64,000 nucleotides of DNA from Clostridiales bacterium (GCA_017940895.1 JAGAXM010000018.1:46897-110896), one strand, 5' to 3'; positions 53,056 to 61,601 are shown, counted from the stretch's first letter. Program-made: numbers and translations. Notes: generated by a model from the sequence alone, not told the origin.

Positions 53056-55587
53056 ATGCCATTATGTTCAGTATGTAAGCAGAGGCAGGCAATTGTATTT
53101 ACCAGCCGCTATGAGAACGGAAGAAGAATAGACGACGGCTACTGCATGAAGTGCGCTTATGAGTCGGGTTTTGCCGGCATAAGCGATATGTTCGCGGCAG
53201 CAGGTATCAACGGCGACAATATCGATGAGATGAGCGACAGAGTCGAGAATATCATCGGTAAGGCAGGCAATGCCACAAACCCGCAGGATTTCCTTAAGGC
53301 AATCGCGGGTGATGAGTTCAATGATGAGTTCGGCGATATGGAAATGCCGTTCGACATTGACGGTTCTGAAGACGATATGGATTTTATCGATGATGATCAG
53401 AATAATGTCGGCGTTGCAGACTTCGGACCCGACAGCGATATTCCTTCTGAGGATTCATACGGAAGACGTCCCGGAAGCGAAGCGGATGATTCTGCGAAGA
53501 ATCCGATAAGCAGCTTCATGGATTCGATCTTCGGTGGTAAGAATCCCGGCGAGAAGGGTGATGAACAGGGCCGTAAGGGTAACGGCAAGAGCTCCAAGAG
53601 AAGACTGAAGTTCCTTAATGAATTCGGAACGAATCTTACCGAGCGCGCCAGGGAAGGCAAGATCGACAGGATTCTCGGAAGAGAGACGGAGATCGACCGT
53701 GTCGTTCAGATCCTTAACAGAAGAACGAAGAACAATCCCGTTCTCATCGGTGAGCCGGGTGTAGGTAAGACTGCGATCGCGCAGGGACTTGCCAATAAGA
53801 TCTTCGACGGAACAGTTCCGGAGAAACTTCAGAATATGCAGATCTGGCAGCTCGACCTTCCTGCTATGGTAGCGGGCACTCAGTTCAGAGGTATGTTCGA
53901 GAACCGTATCAAGGGCGTTATCAATGAGGCTATCAAGGAGGAGAATGTAATCCTCGTTATCGATGAGCTTCATACGATAATGGGCGCGGGAGACTCAGAG
54001 GGTTCGACGAATGCTGCGAATATCCTTAAGCCTGCTTTGGCAAGGGGAGAACTTCGCATTATCGGTTCCACAACTACAGCCGAGTATAAGAAGATCGAGA
54101 AGGATTCGGCTCTCGAGAGACGTTTCCAGCGTGTCGTAGTCGATGAGCCTTCGGAAGAAGTTGCAGTAGGAATCCTGATGGGAATCAAGGATTACTATGA
54201 GCAGCATCACAATGTCACATATTCGCCCGAGGTAATCAGGTTTGCCGTTCAGGCTTCCAAGAGATACATTACCGACCGTTATCTGCCGGATAAGGCCATC
54301 GACCTTATCGACGAAGCGGGCTCTAGAGCAAACCTCGACAACATCAAGCTCGTTAAGCTTAAGAAAGCTGAAGAGGCGCTTGATAAGGCTAATAAGGAAT
54401 ATTCCTCTATGGTAGAGAAGATGGAGAGCCTCACGCTTTCCGAGCGCGAGCAGTTCTATCCCAAGATGGCAGAACTCCGTGCCGCTTCCGAGAAAGCTCA
54501 GCAGGAGTTTGACACCCTTAAGGATGAGGTTAAACCTGATCCGATCACTGTCGAGGATATCGCGAGAGTAGTCGAGATGTGGACGGGCATCCCTTGTAAG
54601 TCTATCTCCGAGAGCGAGTCAGAGAAGCTCATACACCTTGAGGAAAGACTGCATGAGAGAGTCGTCGGTCAGGAGAAGGCTGTAAGTGCCGTAGCACAGG
54701 CTGTAAGAAGAAACCGTTCGGGCTTTACCAAGAAGCATAAGCCTGCATCGTTTATTTTCGTAGGTCCTACGGGTGTAGGTAAGACGGAGCTCGTTAAGGC
54801 TCTTACCGAGGTTATGTTCGGTACCGAGGATGCTCTTATCAGGATCGATATGTCAGAGTACATGGAACCGCATTCAGTAAGTAAACTTATCGGTTCTCCT
54901 CCGGGATATGTCGGACACGAGGATTCGGGTCAGCTTACGGAGCAGGTAAGACATAAGCCTTACTGCGTTATCCTTTTCGATGAGATCGAGAAGGCACATG
55001 CGGATGTCTTTAATCTTCTGTTGCAGATGCTCGATGAGGGAAGACTCACGGACAGCCACGGCGTTCACGTTAACTTCGAGAATGCGATCATAATCATGAC
55101 AAGTAACGCAGGTAATACCGCCAAGGCTCCCACGATCGGATTCTTCTCCGGTACCGAGGAGGCGCTTGAGGCTAAGGTTAACTCCGCGCTGAAGGAGACC
55201 TTCAGACCTGAGTTCCTTAACCGTGTTGATGAGACGATCATCTTCAGTGAGTTGAAGCCCGAGGAGATCAGAAGCATAGTGGATATCATGATGAAGGAAG
55301 TATTCTCAGTTCTGTCCGATAAGGGTATCGACGGAAGCATCACAGACCGCGCTGCCAACAGACTCGCGCAGCAGGGTTATGATCCGAAGTATGGTGCAAG
55401 ACCTCTTCGTAAGGTTATCAGAAAGCAGATCGAAGATAAACTGTCCGATATGACCCTCGACGGCTCTCTTAAGGATGTAACCGATATCGTTATCGATTAC
55501 AACGACGGCGATGAGGAAATGACTTTCATCACGACTAAGAAGAAGCCCAGAAAGAGAAAGACTGTCTCCAAGGGTACTGAAGAGTAA
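53056..55587 (+). CDS. clpE: ClpE-type ATP-dependent Clp protease ATPase subunit
   Basis: An 843-residue AAA+ unfoldase that feeds substrates to ClpP. The N-terminus is a ClpE-type zinc finger, C4-x2-C7 and C30-x2-C33 with 22 residues between, not the double ClpN domain of ClpC. A long acidic low-complexity linker follows (~60-185). AAA-1 has [12 protein letters not shown]-2 has GPTGVGKTE, a short coiled-coil middle domain lies at ~435-495, and an IGF tripeptide (TIGFFSG) in the second ATPase could dock to ClpP. The basic C-terminus reads KKKPRKRK. It lies 36 bp after uvrA; I saw no CtsR heptad repeat, so control may differ from Bacillus. Confidence 0.88.
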   Translation: MPLCSVCKQRQAIVFTSRYENGRRIDDGYCMKCAYESGFAGISDMFAAAGINGDNIDEMSDRVENIIGKAGNATNPQDFLKAIAGDEFNDEFGDMEMPFDIDGSEDDMDFIDDDQNNVGVADFGPDSDIPSEDSYGRRPGSEADDSAKNPISSFMDSIFGGKNPGEKGDEQGRKGNGKSSKRRLKFLNEFGTNLTERAREGKIDRILGRETEIDRVVQILNRRTKNNPVLIGEPGVGKTAIAQGLANKIFDGTVPEKLQNMQIWQLDLPAMVAGTQFRGMFENRIKGVINEAIKEENVILVIDELHTIMGAGDSEGSTNAANILKPALARGELRIIGSTTTAEYKKIEKDSALERRFQRVVVDEPSEEVAVGILMGIKDYYEQHHNVTYSPEVIRFAVQASKRYITDRYLPDKAIDLIDEAGSRANLDNIKLVKLKKAEEALDKANKEYSSMVEKMESLTLSEREQFYPKMAELRAASEKAQQEFDTLKDEVKPDPITVEDIARVVEMWTGIPCKSISESESEKLIHLEERLHERVVGQEKAVSAVAQAVRRNRSGFTKKHKPASFIFVGPTGVGKTELVKALTEVMFGTEDALIRIDMSEYMEPHSVSKLIGSPPGYVGHEDSGQLTEQVRHKPYCVILFDEIEKAHADVFNLLLQMLDEGRLTDSHGVHVNFENAIIIMTSNAGNTAKAPTIGFFSGTEEALEAKVNSALKETFRPEFLNRVDETIIFSELKPEEIRSIVDIMMKEVFSVLSDKGIDGSITDRAANRLAQQGYDPKYGARPLRKVIRKQIEDKLSDMTLDGSLKDVTDIVIDYNDGDEEMTFITTKKKPRKRKTVSKGTEE

Positions 55588-55589
55588 TC

Positions 55590-56573
55590 TCAGTTAAGTC
55601 CGACGTAACCCGTCTGTTCGATCATCGACTGACCCTCTTCGGAGAGAAGCCAGTCTACTAATCTTGTGACGTTCGGATTATCGTTATCACTTCTGTATAC
55701 GACGTAGAAGTTCGCAGTGAGCGGGTATGTGCCGTTGCGGATGTTCTCTGCATCCGGAATAACTCCGTTGACGGAGAGCATCTTAACGCCGTCGTTGCCG
55801 ACAAGTCCTGTAAGATAGTAGCGGAACGAATATCCGATGGAACCGCCGAAGATCGAGAGCGGATTCCTTCTTGTGAGCATATTGTCTTCCATAAAGCGGT
55901 CCATCATGGACTGGCTTCCTGAGCCGGTAACACGCGTAACGGGGTTGATCATGCGGTTAGGACCGCCGACCTCATTCCAGTTGGTGATCTCGTTTCTGTA
56001 TATCGCACGGATCTGATCCGTGGTGAGATCTTCTACAGGGCTATCGGCATTGACGAAGAATACAAATGCCTCCATTCCGATAGGAACGATCTCAAGTTCG
56101 ACGCCCTGCTCTTCGGCATACTGCATCTGCTCTGCGTTGGGGTGAGCGGTGAAGAAAAGATCTGTGCTGCCGTCGACTACGTCAGTGAATCCCCTTATCG
56201 TATTCTGATACTGCATAGCGGAGTCAGGAGCGAAATTCTCGCCGTATTTGTTGTCATCATCGAACACGCCGCCTTCGTAAGTAACGCATCCTTCGGGATA
56301 GCAGTTATCGATGACCGATGCATACACGGGAACAAGAGCCGCAGCTCCGTCTAATACCGGAAGGTCATCGCCCTCCTCGAAATGCAGGCTGCTGTCAATT
56401 CTTGCAAGGTCGGAATCCACCTCGTGGGGAAGGAAACGTCTGACGTCCACCATACGAAGCTGACTTGCACCCGAGAAGTTCTGGCGCAGACGTCTGGTCA
56501 TGGTCATGTAAAGACCGAAGTTTATGCCTGCAAATAAAGCCACGATAAGAACAAGTGTAAGTGCTCGTTTCAT
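55590..56573 (-). CDS. PstS-like periplasmic-type substrate-binding protein, membrane-anchored
   Basis: A 327-residue PBP-like protein with an uncleaved-looking N-terminal hydrophobic anchor (~4-24) and no lipobox. The core resembles phosphate-binding PstS: LTTDQIRAIYRNEITNWNEVGG and the anion-loop VTGSGSQSMMDRF. The rest of a phosphate ABC transporter (pstCAB) is absent. It is the last gene of a minus-strand operon with two tiny membrane proteins, the first overlapping it by four bases (ATGA). It may be a sensor or a binding partner rather than a transporter subunit. It converges with clpE with 2 bp between stops. Confidence 0.8.
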   Translation of the reverse strand: MKRALTLVLIVALFAGINFGLYMTMTRRLRQNFSGASQLRMVDVRRFLPHEVDSDLARIDSSLHFEEGDDLPVLDGAAALVPVYASVIDNCYPEGCVTYEGGVFDDDNKYGENFAPDSAMQYQNTIRGFTDVVDGSTDLFFTAHPNAEQMQYAEEQGVELEIVPIGMEAFVFFVNADSPVEDLTTDQIRAIYRNEITNWNEVGGPNRMINPVTRVTGSGSQSMMDRFMEDNMLTRRNPLSIFGGSIGYSFRYYLTGLVGNDGVKMLSVNGVIPDAENIRNGTYPLTANFYVVYRSDNDNPNVTRLVDWLLSEEGQSMIEQTGYVGLN

Positions 56574-56713
56574 GGCCAGATCTCCTGTGAGATGAAATAG
56601 ATGATGGAAGAGTTCTTATAGGCGTACATAATGTAACCTATATGAGCCAAAGTCAGTGCGATACATACAGCCAGCGTTATAACAAGTGCTTTGATGAATG
56701 TCTTGTCTTTCAT
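56570..56713 (-). CDS. 47-residue single-helix membrane protein
   Basis: A small ORF of 47 codons (MKDKTFIKAL start, ...SQEIWP end) with one hydrophobic helix (~8-30) after a basic start. Evidence that it is real: it starts one base after the TGA of the upstream 83-residue gene and its own stop overlaps the ATG of the PstS-like gene (ATGA), filling the gap exactly. The Shine-Dalgarno for the downstream gene (AGGAG) lies inside it. Function is unknown; it probably belongs to a membrane complex with its neighbours. Confidence 0.7.
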   Translation of the reverse strand: MKDKTFIKALVITLAVCIALTLAHIGYIMYAYKNSSIIYFISQEIWP

Positions 56714-56714
56714 A

Positions 56715-56966
56715 TCACATACCTACCATGCCTGTAGCAGCGACGTATACAACCAGCAATACAAAGGCAAGAAAAGCGCCGGCAAATGACATCATTACTA
56801 TAAAGAATGCATTCACATGAACATTTCTCTTGCGGTTCTCTTTCTTTGCCTTTATGCCGTCCCTGATAAAAAGAACGATAGAGACAATGGTCGCAATAAA
56901 GAAAGCTGCAAAAAGTGCGTAGAGACCTATCTCAAGTAATATGTAGGGGAGTACTTCCAAGTCCAT
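56715..56966 (-). CDS. 83-residue two-helix membrane protein
   Basis: A small membrane protein with two helices (~7-33 and ~52-77) flanking a basic loop (DGIKAKKENRKRN). AAGGAGG is at ideal distance from the ATG. It is the first gene of the three-gene minus-strand operon ending in the PstS-like protein. I do not recognise the family. Confidence 0.75.
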   Translation of the reverse strand: MDLEVLPYILLEIGLYALFAAFFIATIVSIVLFIRDGIKAKKENRKRNVHVNAFFIVMMSFAGAFLAFVLLVVYVAATGMVGM

Positions 56967-56987
56967 AAGCTGCCTCCTTAATGTGAT

Positions 56988-57021
56988 AGTGTAATTTTAC
57001 ACTGATCGTGAATAAATGCAA
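56988..57021 (-). promoter_or_regulatory. Promoter with an overlapping palindromic operator for the minus-strand trio
   Basis: On the - strand TTGCAT (57021-57016), a 16-bp spacer and TAAAAT (56999-56994). The -10 sits in the palindrome AGTGTA-N4-TACACT (56988-57003), a likely repressor site. Confidence 0.6.
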
Positions 57022-57044
57022 CTCTGCTGCTCGAAAAGATGATG

Positions 57045-57050
57045 TATAAT
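57045..57050 (+). promoter_or_regulatory. -10 of the transglutaminase-like gene, predicting a leaderless mRNA
   Basis: TATAAT (57045-57050, preceded by TG) puts the +1 at 57057, the A of an in-frame ATG. A Shine-Dalgarno-like AAGGA (57063-57067) could alternatively serve ATG 57078. Confidence 0.5.
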
Positions 57051-57056
57051 CTTCGC

Positions 57057-58361
57057 ATGGTTAAGGAAGATATGCATATGAATAAGAAAGGCATAATCAG
57101 GATCGGCATAGGAGCGCTCGCAGTGTGTCTCGCCGGCGGCGGCCTTTATGTCTTTAACCATATTGAGAAAGAGCGCGCCAAGATAAATACAGAAGTAACC
57201 ATCGAGACAGGATCGCAGATAATACTTGATGATTTCCTCTCGGCAGATGTTGATCAGGCGGCATTCTTTACTGACATAACAGGTATTGATACTAATGTTC
57301 CGGGTTCATACGGACTCATAATTAAGTTTGAAGATTTCGGCAGGGAATTCCATCAGGATGTTGTGCTTAATGTTGTTGATACGACAGCACCTGCGGGACA
57401 GGCTGTGCCGCAGACTGTATATACGGGTGAACTTCCTGAAGCGTCCTCTGTCGTAGTAGACGTATATGATCTGTCGCAGGTGACGGTCGCTTACAGGGAA
57501 GAACCTGATGTGTCGCAGGGAGGAGAGTATGTTTTCGAGGTGTTGCTTACGGATACTTCCGGCAACGAAACTGTTGTTGAGGTGCCTTTCACCGTAATCG
57601 ACGACCACCTCGCGCCGCTTATATACGGGGCGCACGATATCGAAGCGTTTATCGGGGACAGTATCGCTTATCTTGACGGCATCACGGTGACGGATGATTA
57701 CGATGACGAGCCGCAGCTTGAAGTCGACAATTCAGCCGTGGATCCTGTGACGTCCGGCATCTATCCGATAACATATACGGCCTGCGATGAGAACGGCAAC
57801 AGCACGTCGGTAACGGTCGAGCTTAATCTTCGCACAAGACCCGAAAGATACTACGAGCCCGAAGTTCTGTATGAGCTTTGCAGACAACTTAACGAGCAGT
57901 ATGGGATCTATACCGAGGACATGACGGACATCGAAAAGGCTTTCCGCATATTCAACTGGGCGAGCCATAACGTGTATTACTCGGGCGAGGCAGACAAAAC
58001 GGACTGGACATGCGCGGCTTATGACGGACTTACGACACTTCATGGCGACTGCTATAACTACTATGCTGTGTGCAGAGCGTTCCTCGACATGGAGGGGATA
58101 CCTAATATGCTCGTGGCAAGATATCCCGTAACTTGGTCTGCTCACTACTGGAACCTCGTGTACCTGGACGGCGCGTGGTACCACTGTGATGCGCTCGCGT
58201 TCTCTTCTCCTTACGGATATTACTTCATGTGCTCGGATGCTGACGTCAATCCTTATGACCATCTTTATGATCCGGAAGTGTACGGTCCCGAGATCAATAT
58301 CGCACAGGAGCCTGTCGCTCAGTATGTGCATTACGACACCCTCGAGGTAGACGAATTCTGA
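57057..58361 (+). CDS. Membrane-anchored transglutaminase-like protein with Ig-like repeats
   Basis: A 434-residue exported protein. An N-terminal anchor helix (~12-32) is followed by two or three Ig-like/HYR-type beta domains (~45-260; typical VVDTTAP, YTACDENGNST). A C-terminal transglutaminase-like cysteine-protease domain has the full triad: Cys332 in HGDCYNYY, His363 in SAHYWN and Asp378 in YHCDAL. It may cross-link or cleave surface proteins or peptidoglycan peptides. Start choice is uncertain: 57057 if the mRNA is leaderless, 57078 (MNKKG) if AAGGA is used; the ATG at 57039 lies upstream of the -10. It is divergent from the PstS-like operon. Confidence 0.8.
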   Translation: MVKEDMHMNKKGIIRIGIGALAVCLAGGGLYVFNHIEKERAKINTEVTIETGSQIILDDFLSADVDQAAFFTDITGIDTNVPGSYGLIIKFEDFGREFHQDVVLNVVDTTAPAGQAVPQTVYTGELPEASSVVVDVYDLSQVTVAYREEPDVSQGGEYVFEVLLTDTSGNETVVEVPFTVIDDHLAPLIYGAHDIEAFIGDSIAYLDGITVTDDYDDEPQLEVDNSAVDPVTSGIYPITYTACDENGNSTSVTVELNLRTRPERYYEPEVLYELCRQLNEQYGIYTEDMTDIEKAFRIFNWASHNVYYSGEADKTDWTCAAYDGLTTLHGDCYNYYAVCRAFLDMEGIPNMLVARYPVTWSAHYWNLVYLDGAWYHCDALAFSSPYGYYFMCSDADVNPYDHLYDPEVYGPEINIAQEPVAQYVHYDTLEVDEF

Positions 58362-58367
58362 TATAAT
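58359..58367 (+). promoter_or_regulatory. Extended -10 promoter of the EAL gene
   Basis: TGATATAAT (58359-58367), a perfect extended -10 overlapping the end of the preceding gene. The ~24-nt leader carries GAGGGGA. Confidence 0.6.
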
Positions 58368-58397
58368 ATAAAAAAGTCTGAAAGTGAGGGGACGCTT

Positions 58398-60023
58398 ATG
58401 TCAGACTCGAATTCCCAGCGCAAGATGACCGAGCAGGAGCTGGTATCCTACTTCTTTGATGCCGTTAATTACGGTCATATCTATAACGTTTATCAGCCTA
58501 AGATGAATCACGTTACCGGACGAATGATCGGTGCGGAGGCTCTTATGCGTATGAAGCATCCGCTTTACGGTCTTCAGATGCCGTCGGATTTTATCCCGGT
58601 GTTCGAGAAGAATGATATGGTATTCAGCGCAGACCTTGCCGTGTGCGAGAACGTCTGCAAGTTTCTTCGTAAGTGTATAGACGAGGGCATTCCCGTTGTA
58701 CCGGTCTCGGTCAACATGTCCCGCTATGATGTTTATAACCACGATTATGTGGAACAGGTCGAATGCATCCGCAAAGAGTACGATATCCCTGTTGAGTATA
58801 TTCATATCGAGATCACGGAGACATCCGCGATAGGCGGCATGGAGCTCATGACGGATGTTATCGATAAGTTCCATGAATTGGGATATAAGGTAGAGATGGA
58901 TGACTTCGGAAGCGGATATTCATCGCTTAATGTCCTTAAGGATCTTGATGTCGATGTCATCAAGCTTGACATGAACTTCCTGTCAGGTGACATAGGAGGC
59001 CGCGGCGGCGCGATAATCAGTTCCATCGTTCAGATGACCAAGTGGCTCAATACACCGGTTGTTGCAGAAGGTGTCGAGACAAATGAGCAGGCAGATTACA
59101 TGAAGAGTATCGGCTGCAATTACATACAGGGTTATCTGTATTCGAAGCCTATTGAAGAGGCTGAGTTTAAGGAGAAACTGAAGAAGCTCGATCACGAGCC
59201 GGTCGTAACTGAGAATGAGCTGATGCATTCGATCAAGTCCGGAAGGTTCTGGGATCCTCAGTCTGTTGAGACGTTGCTGTTTAATTATATGGCAGGACCG
59301 GCCGCGATCTTTACATTCAAAGATAAGAAGATAGAGTTCGTACGTGTTAACGAGAAATACATAAGAGAGATCGGCATGAACCTTACCGCGAAGGAGATGC
59401 TGGGGCTCGACCTTCTTGATTCGTTGGACGAGTTTAACTCTAAGAAACTTATAGATGCGCTTAACAAGGCGATCATCACCGAGGAAGAAGTTACCTGCGA
59501 GGTCTGGCGTACGGTCTGCTCGAAAATCTGCGGGGAAGAGAAGGTCCTTATCAGAAGTGAGCTTCGCATGATAGGTCGCGCAGGCGATCAGTATCTTTTC
59601 TACGCTATGGTAAGAAATATCACTGCCGAGAGAAGAAGGTTCGAGGCTCTTGCAGACAGCGAGAAGAAGTTCCGCATGGCAAGCGAGAACAACAATACAT
59701 ATGCATGGGAATATGAGATATCGACAAAGAAGATGAGACCGTGCCTAAGATGCATGAGAGACCTGGGCGTTCCTGCAGTGGTTGAGAACTATCCTCAGCC
59801 CGTATTCGACAGCGGACTGTTCCCGATGGATTACTACGATATGTATATGGACTGGCATCGCCAGCTCGCTCAGGGTGTCGAGCATCTTGAGACCGTAATC
59901 CCGCTTACGGCAGAGAGGATTCCGTTCCGTGTAATGTACACGACCGAGTTTGATGAGAACGGCAGACCTCTTAAGGCTTACGGCTCCGCAACACTTATTG
60001 TCAAGGATGAAGAGCAGAAGTGA
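58398..60023 (+). CDS. EAL-domain c-di-GMP phosphodiesterase with C-terminal PAS domains
   Basis: A 541-residue cytoplasmic signalling protein. The EAL domain comes first (~15-255): EALMR (47-51), N in VSVNMSR, E138-I-T-E141, DDFGSG (168-173), Lys189 in IKLDM and AEGVE (223-227) are all present, so it should hydrolyse cyclic di-GMP. A PAS domain (~290-400) and a second PAS-like segment (~420-535) follow. Having the sensor after the output domain is the reverse of the usual order. There is no GGDEF domain and no membrane helix. It is monocistronic. Confidence 0.9.
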   Translation: MSDSNSQRKMTEQELVSYFFDAVNYGHIYNVYQPKMNHVTGRMIGAEALMRMKHPLYGLQMPSDFIPVFEKNDMVFSADLAVCENVCKFLRKCIDEGIPVVPVSVNMSRYDVYNHDYVEQVECIRKEYDIPVEYIHIEITETSAIGGMELMTDVIDKFHELGYKVEMDDFGSGYSSLNVLKDLDVDVIKLDMNFLSGDIGGRGGAIISSIVQMTKWLNTPVVAEGVETNEQADYMKSIGCNYIQGYLYSKPIEEAEFKEKLKKLDHEPVVTENELMHSIKSGRFWDPQSVETLLFNYMAGPAAIFTFKDKKIEFVRVNEKYIREIGMNLTAKEMLGLDLLDSLDEFNSKKLIDALNKAIITEEEVTCEVWRTVCSKICGEEKVLIRSELRMIGRAGDQYLFYAMVRNITAERRRFEALADSEKKFRMASENNNTYAWEYEISTKKMRPCLRCMRDLGVPAVVENYPQPVFDSGLFPMDYYDMYMDWHRQLAQGVEHLETVIPLTAERIPFRVMYTTEFDENGRPLKAYGSATLIVKDEEQK

Positions 60024-60069
60024 TTCTTGATTTAAGCATGCTATTACCTTATAATTCAATGGCTCTTAT

Positions 60070-60145
60070 GATCCATTAGCTCAGTTGGTAGAGCACTTGA
60101 CTTTTAATCAAGGGGCCTCGGGTTCAAGCCCCGAATGGGTCACCA
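60070..60145 (+). tRNA. tRNA-Lys (anticodon UUU)
   Basis: A full cloverleaf: the acceptor GATCCAT pairs with ATGGGTC, the anticodon stem CTTGA/TCAAG encloses CTTTTAA (anticodon UUU), the T-loop is TTCAAGC and CCA is encoded. It is 76 nt. Confidence 0.95.
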
Positions 60146-60156
60146 AATACATAAGG

Positions 60157-60190
60157 AACCCCTCTGCTACGTACTTGCAGAGGGGTTTCT
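60157..60190 (+). terminator. Rho-independent terminator after tRNA-Lys
   Basis: A perfect 11-bp stem (60157-60167 with 60177-60187), then TCTTG. Confidence 0.85.
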
Positions 60191-60234
60191 TGTGTTCGAA
60201 TTGTGGCAAATTGTGTGAATTCCTTATAGATACT

Positions 60235-60282
60235 TTGACAATCAAAATAAATATTGTATTATCACCTTAACGGGGAGGTGAT
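60235..60282 (+). promoter_or_regulatory. Promoter with an ATCACCT/AGGTGAT palindrome before the membrane-protein gene
   Basis: TTGACA (60235-60240), a 16-bp spacer and TATTAT (60257-60262). The inverted repeat ATCACCT (60261-60267) / AGGTGAT (60276-60282) spans -10, +1 and Shine-Dalgarno. Because the left arm lies upstream of the +1 it is better read as a repressor operator than as an RNA hairpin. Confidence 0.6.
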
Positions 60283-60286
60283 AGAT

Positions 60287-61270
60287 ATGGCGTCTCAAAA
60301 CAAAGGTAAAGCAAAGAAAGTATTCGGAATAATAGGCGTTGTCCTGTTTTTCTTGAGCTATCTTCCGTTTGTCCCGCTTATCGAAGTCGGGATACACGGT
60401 GTTCAGTCCGGTTTGTTCGGCGGTCCGTACATTTACGGATTCGATGCTATCGCAAATATTTTCCTGTGGCTTTGTATAGTCCCGATATATCCGATCTGTA
60501 TCCTCTACCAGTTGATATTCGGAATTGCTTATATCAGGAAACATAAGGTGCTGAAGATAGTCACTATCGCTGTTGTTGCTTCTTTGGTCACGGCTATACT
60601 TGCTGCCGGTATCTACTACGAGGTGAAGAAGAAAGAACTGATCGATGCTGACAGAGAACTCATTATCGAGTACCTTTCCGACAAATACGGCGAAGAAGTT
60701 ACAAGCGATATAACCATTACTCTGGTCTATTATGATGACAGACAGTACCGTGTTACTTCTCCCGTGCTTCCCGAGGACGGTTATTTCTATGTGTATACGT
60801 CTGAAGACGACGATTTTTATGATGATCTTTTTAAGACCTATATGCGTTGGGATGAGACCTTTGAGGAAGACTTTGAAGATTATATTAACGAACAGTACGA
60901 TATGCCGGAGAATATGAGTCTGGAGTGCGTGCCGGGTTCTGTGTATTTCGGTGACTTCACATACGGTGATGAACACAGTGAGCTTTTCGAGAGTGTAGAT
61001 TACACCGTTCTCGGTGTGTGTGTGGAGGAAGGCGACCTTACGGATGACGAAGTTGTCGATATCATAAATGCCGTGTGGGAGGAGCAGTACCCGCAGTTTC
61101 AGGATGTCATGACGTTGGATTACTATACGCTGTACATAAAGGAGAACGGTGAGTACGCGTTCAGTATCGTAGTCAGTCCCGGACCCCGGATCGCTTCCGT
61201 TTCGATTTATACGGGCAGGGGATATCAGGTATTAACGCAGCTTAACGGAGCGCGTATAGAGCTGTCCTGA
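60287..61270 (+). CDS. Membrane protein of unknown function with an acidic extracytoplasmic domain
   Basis: A 327-residue protein. A basic start (MASQNKGKAKK) leads to three hydrophobic segments (~12-35, ~50-80, ~90-112), then a ~215-residue soluble domain rich in Asp, Glu and Tyr with no motif I recognise. ATG 60287 is selected by GGGGAGGTGAT; an ATG at 60254 lies upstream of the -10. It is monocistronic, between tRNA-Lys and a bidirectional terminator. The operator-like palindrome suggests tight regulation. Confidence 0.7.
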   Translation: MASQNKGKAKKVFGIIGVVLFFLSYLPFVPLIEVGIHGVQSGLFGGPYIYGFDAIANIFLWLCIVPIYPICILYQLIFGIAYIRKHKVLKIVTIAVVASLVTAILAAGIYYEVKKKELIDADRELIIEYLSDKYGEEVTSDITITLVYYDDRQYRVTSPVLPEDGYFYVYTSEDDDFYDDLFKTYMRWDETFEEDFEDYINEQYDMPENMSLECVPGSVYFGDFTYGDEHSELFESVDYTVLGVCVEEGDLTDDEVVDIINAVWEEQYPQFQDVMTLDYYTLYIKENGEYAFSIVVSPGPRIASVSIYTGRGYQVLTQLNGARIELS

Positions 61271-61293
61271 TCAGCAGAAAACATAAGCAAACA

Positions 61294-61325
61294 AAAACTC
61301 TCGGGAATTTCCGAGAGTTTTTTAT
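61294..61325. terminator. Bidirectional terminator between the membrane-protein gene and tRNA-Gln
   Basis: A perfect 11-bp stem (61294-61304 with 61311-61321). T runs follow in both directions, so it can end the + strand gene and the - strand tRNAs. Confidence 0.88.
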
Positions 61326-61332
61326 GTCGTTT

Positions 61333-61407
61333 TGGCTGGGGTGGCAGGATTTGAACCTACGAGTGCGGGAGTCAAAGACCCGTGCCTTACCCCTTGGCGA
61401 CACCCCA
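61333..61407 (-). tRNA. tRNA-Gln (anticodon UUG)
   Basis: The acceptor TGGGGTG pairs with CACCCCA, discriminator G, the anticodon loop is CTTTGAC (UUG), the T-loop is TTCAAAT and CCA is encoded. The U-U pair at the base of the anticodon loop is normal for tRNA-Gln. It is 75 nt. Confidence 0.93.
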
Positions 61408-61428
61408 GTGACAGGGTTTAGTAAGAAG

Positions 61429-61506
61429 TGGGGTGAGATATGGGATTCGAACCCATGACTTCCAGTGCCACAAACTGGCGCTCTAACCAGCTGAACTAAT
61501 CTCACC
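61429..61506 (-). tRNA. tRNA-His (anticodon GUG)
   Basis: The anticodon stem CCAGT/ACTGG encloses TTGTGGC (anticodon GUG). The acceptor GTGAGAT/ATCTCAC is extended by the genome-encoded G-1 opposite discriminator C73, the tRNA-His hallmark. CCA is encoded. It is probably transcribed with tRNA-Gln. Confidence 0.94.
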
Positions 61507-61588
61507 ATGTGCTTTCTGTCAGCCTATGAATTATATGGGGAAGGTTCTTTAAAGTCAAGTTCCTGTTACGCAAGAGCCTTTAAAGATG

Positions 61589-61594
61589 TAAAAT
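61589..61594 (+). promoter_or_regulatory. -10 of the hydrolase gene, predicting a leaderless mRNA
   Basis: TAAAAT (61589-61594, preceded by TG) ends 7 bases before ATG 61602. No Shine-Dalgarno is present. Confidence 0.45.
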
Positions 61595-61601
61595 GTACAG
61601 C

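Noticed and set aside
55590..56966. Phosphate ABC importer (pst operon)
   Set aside because: Only a binding-protein-like gene is present; no permease or ATPase genes accompany it.
57039..57056. Transglutaminase gene starting at ATG 57039
   Set aside because: The -10 TATAAT lies inside this extension, so the codons would not be on the transcript.
60261..60282. RNA hairpin hiding the Shine-Dalgarno
   Set aside because: The left arm overlaps the predicted -10 and lies upstream of the +1, so it would not be transcribed; kept as a DNA operator candidate instead.
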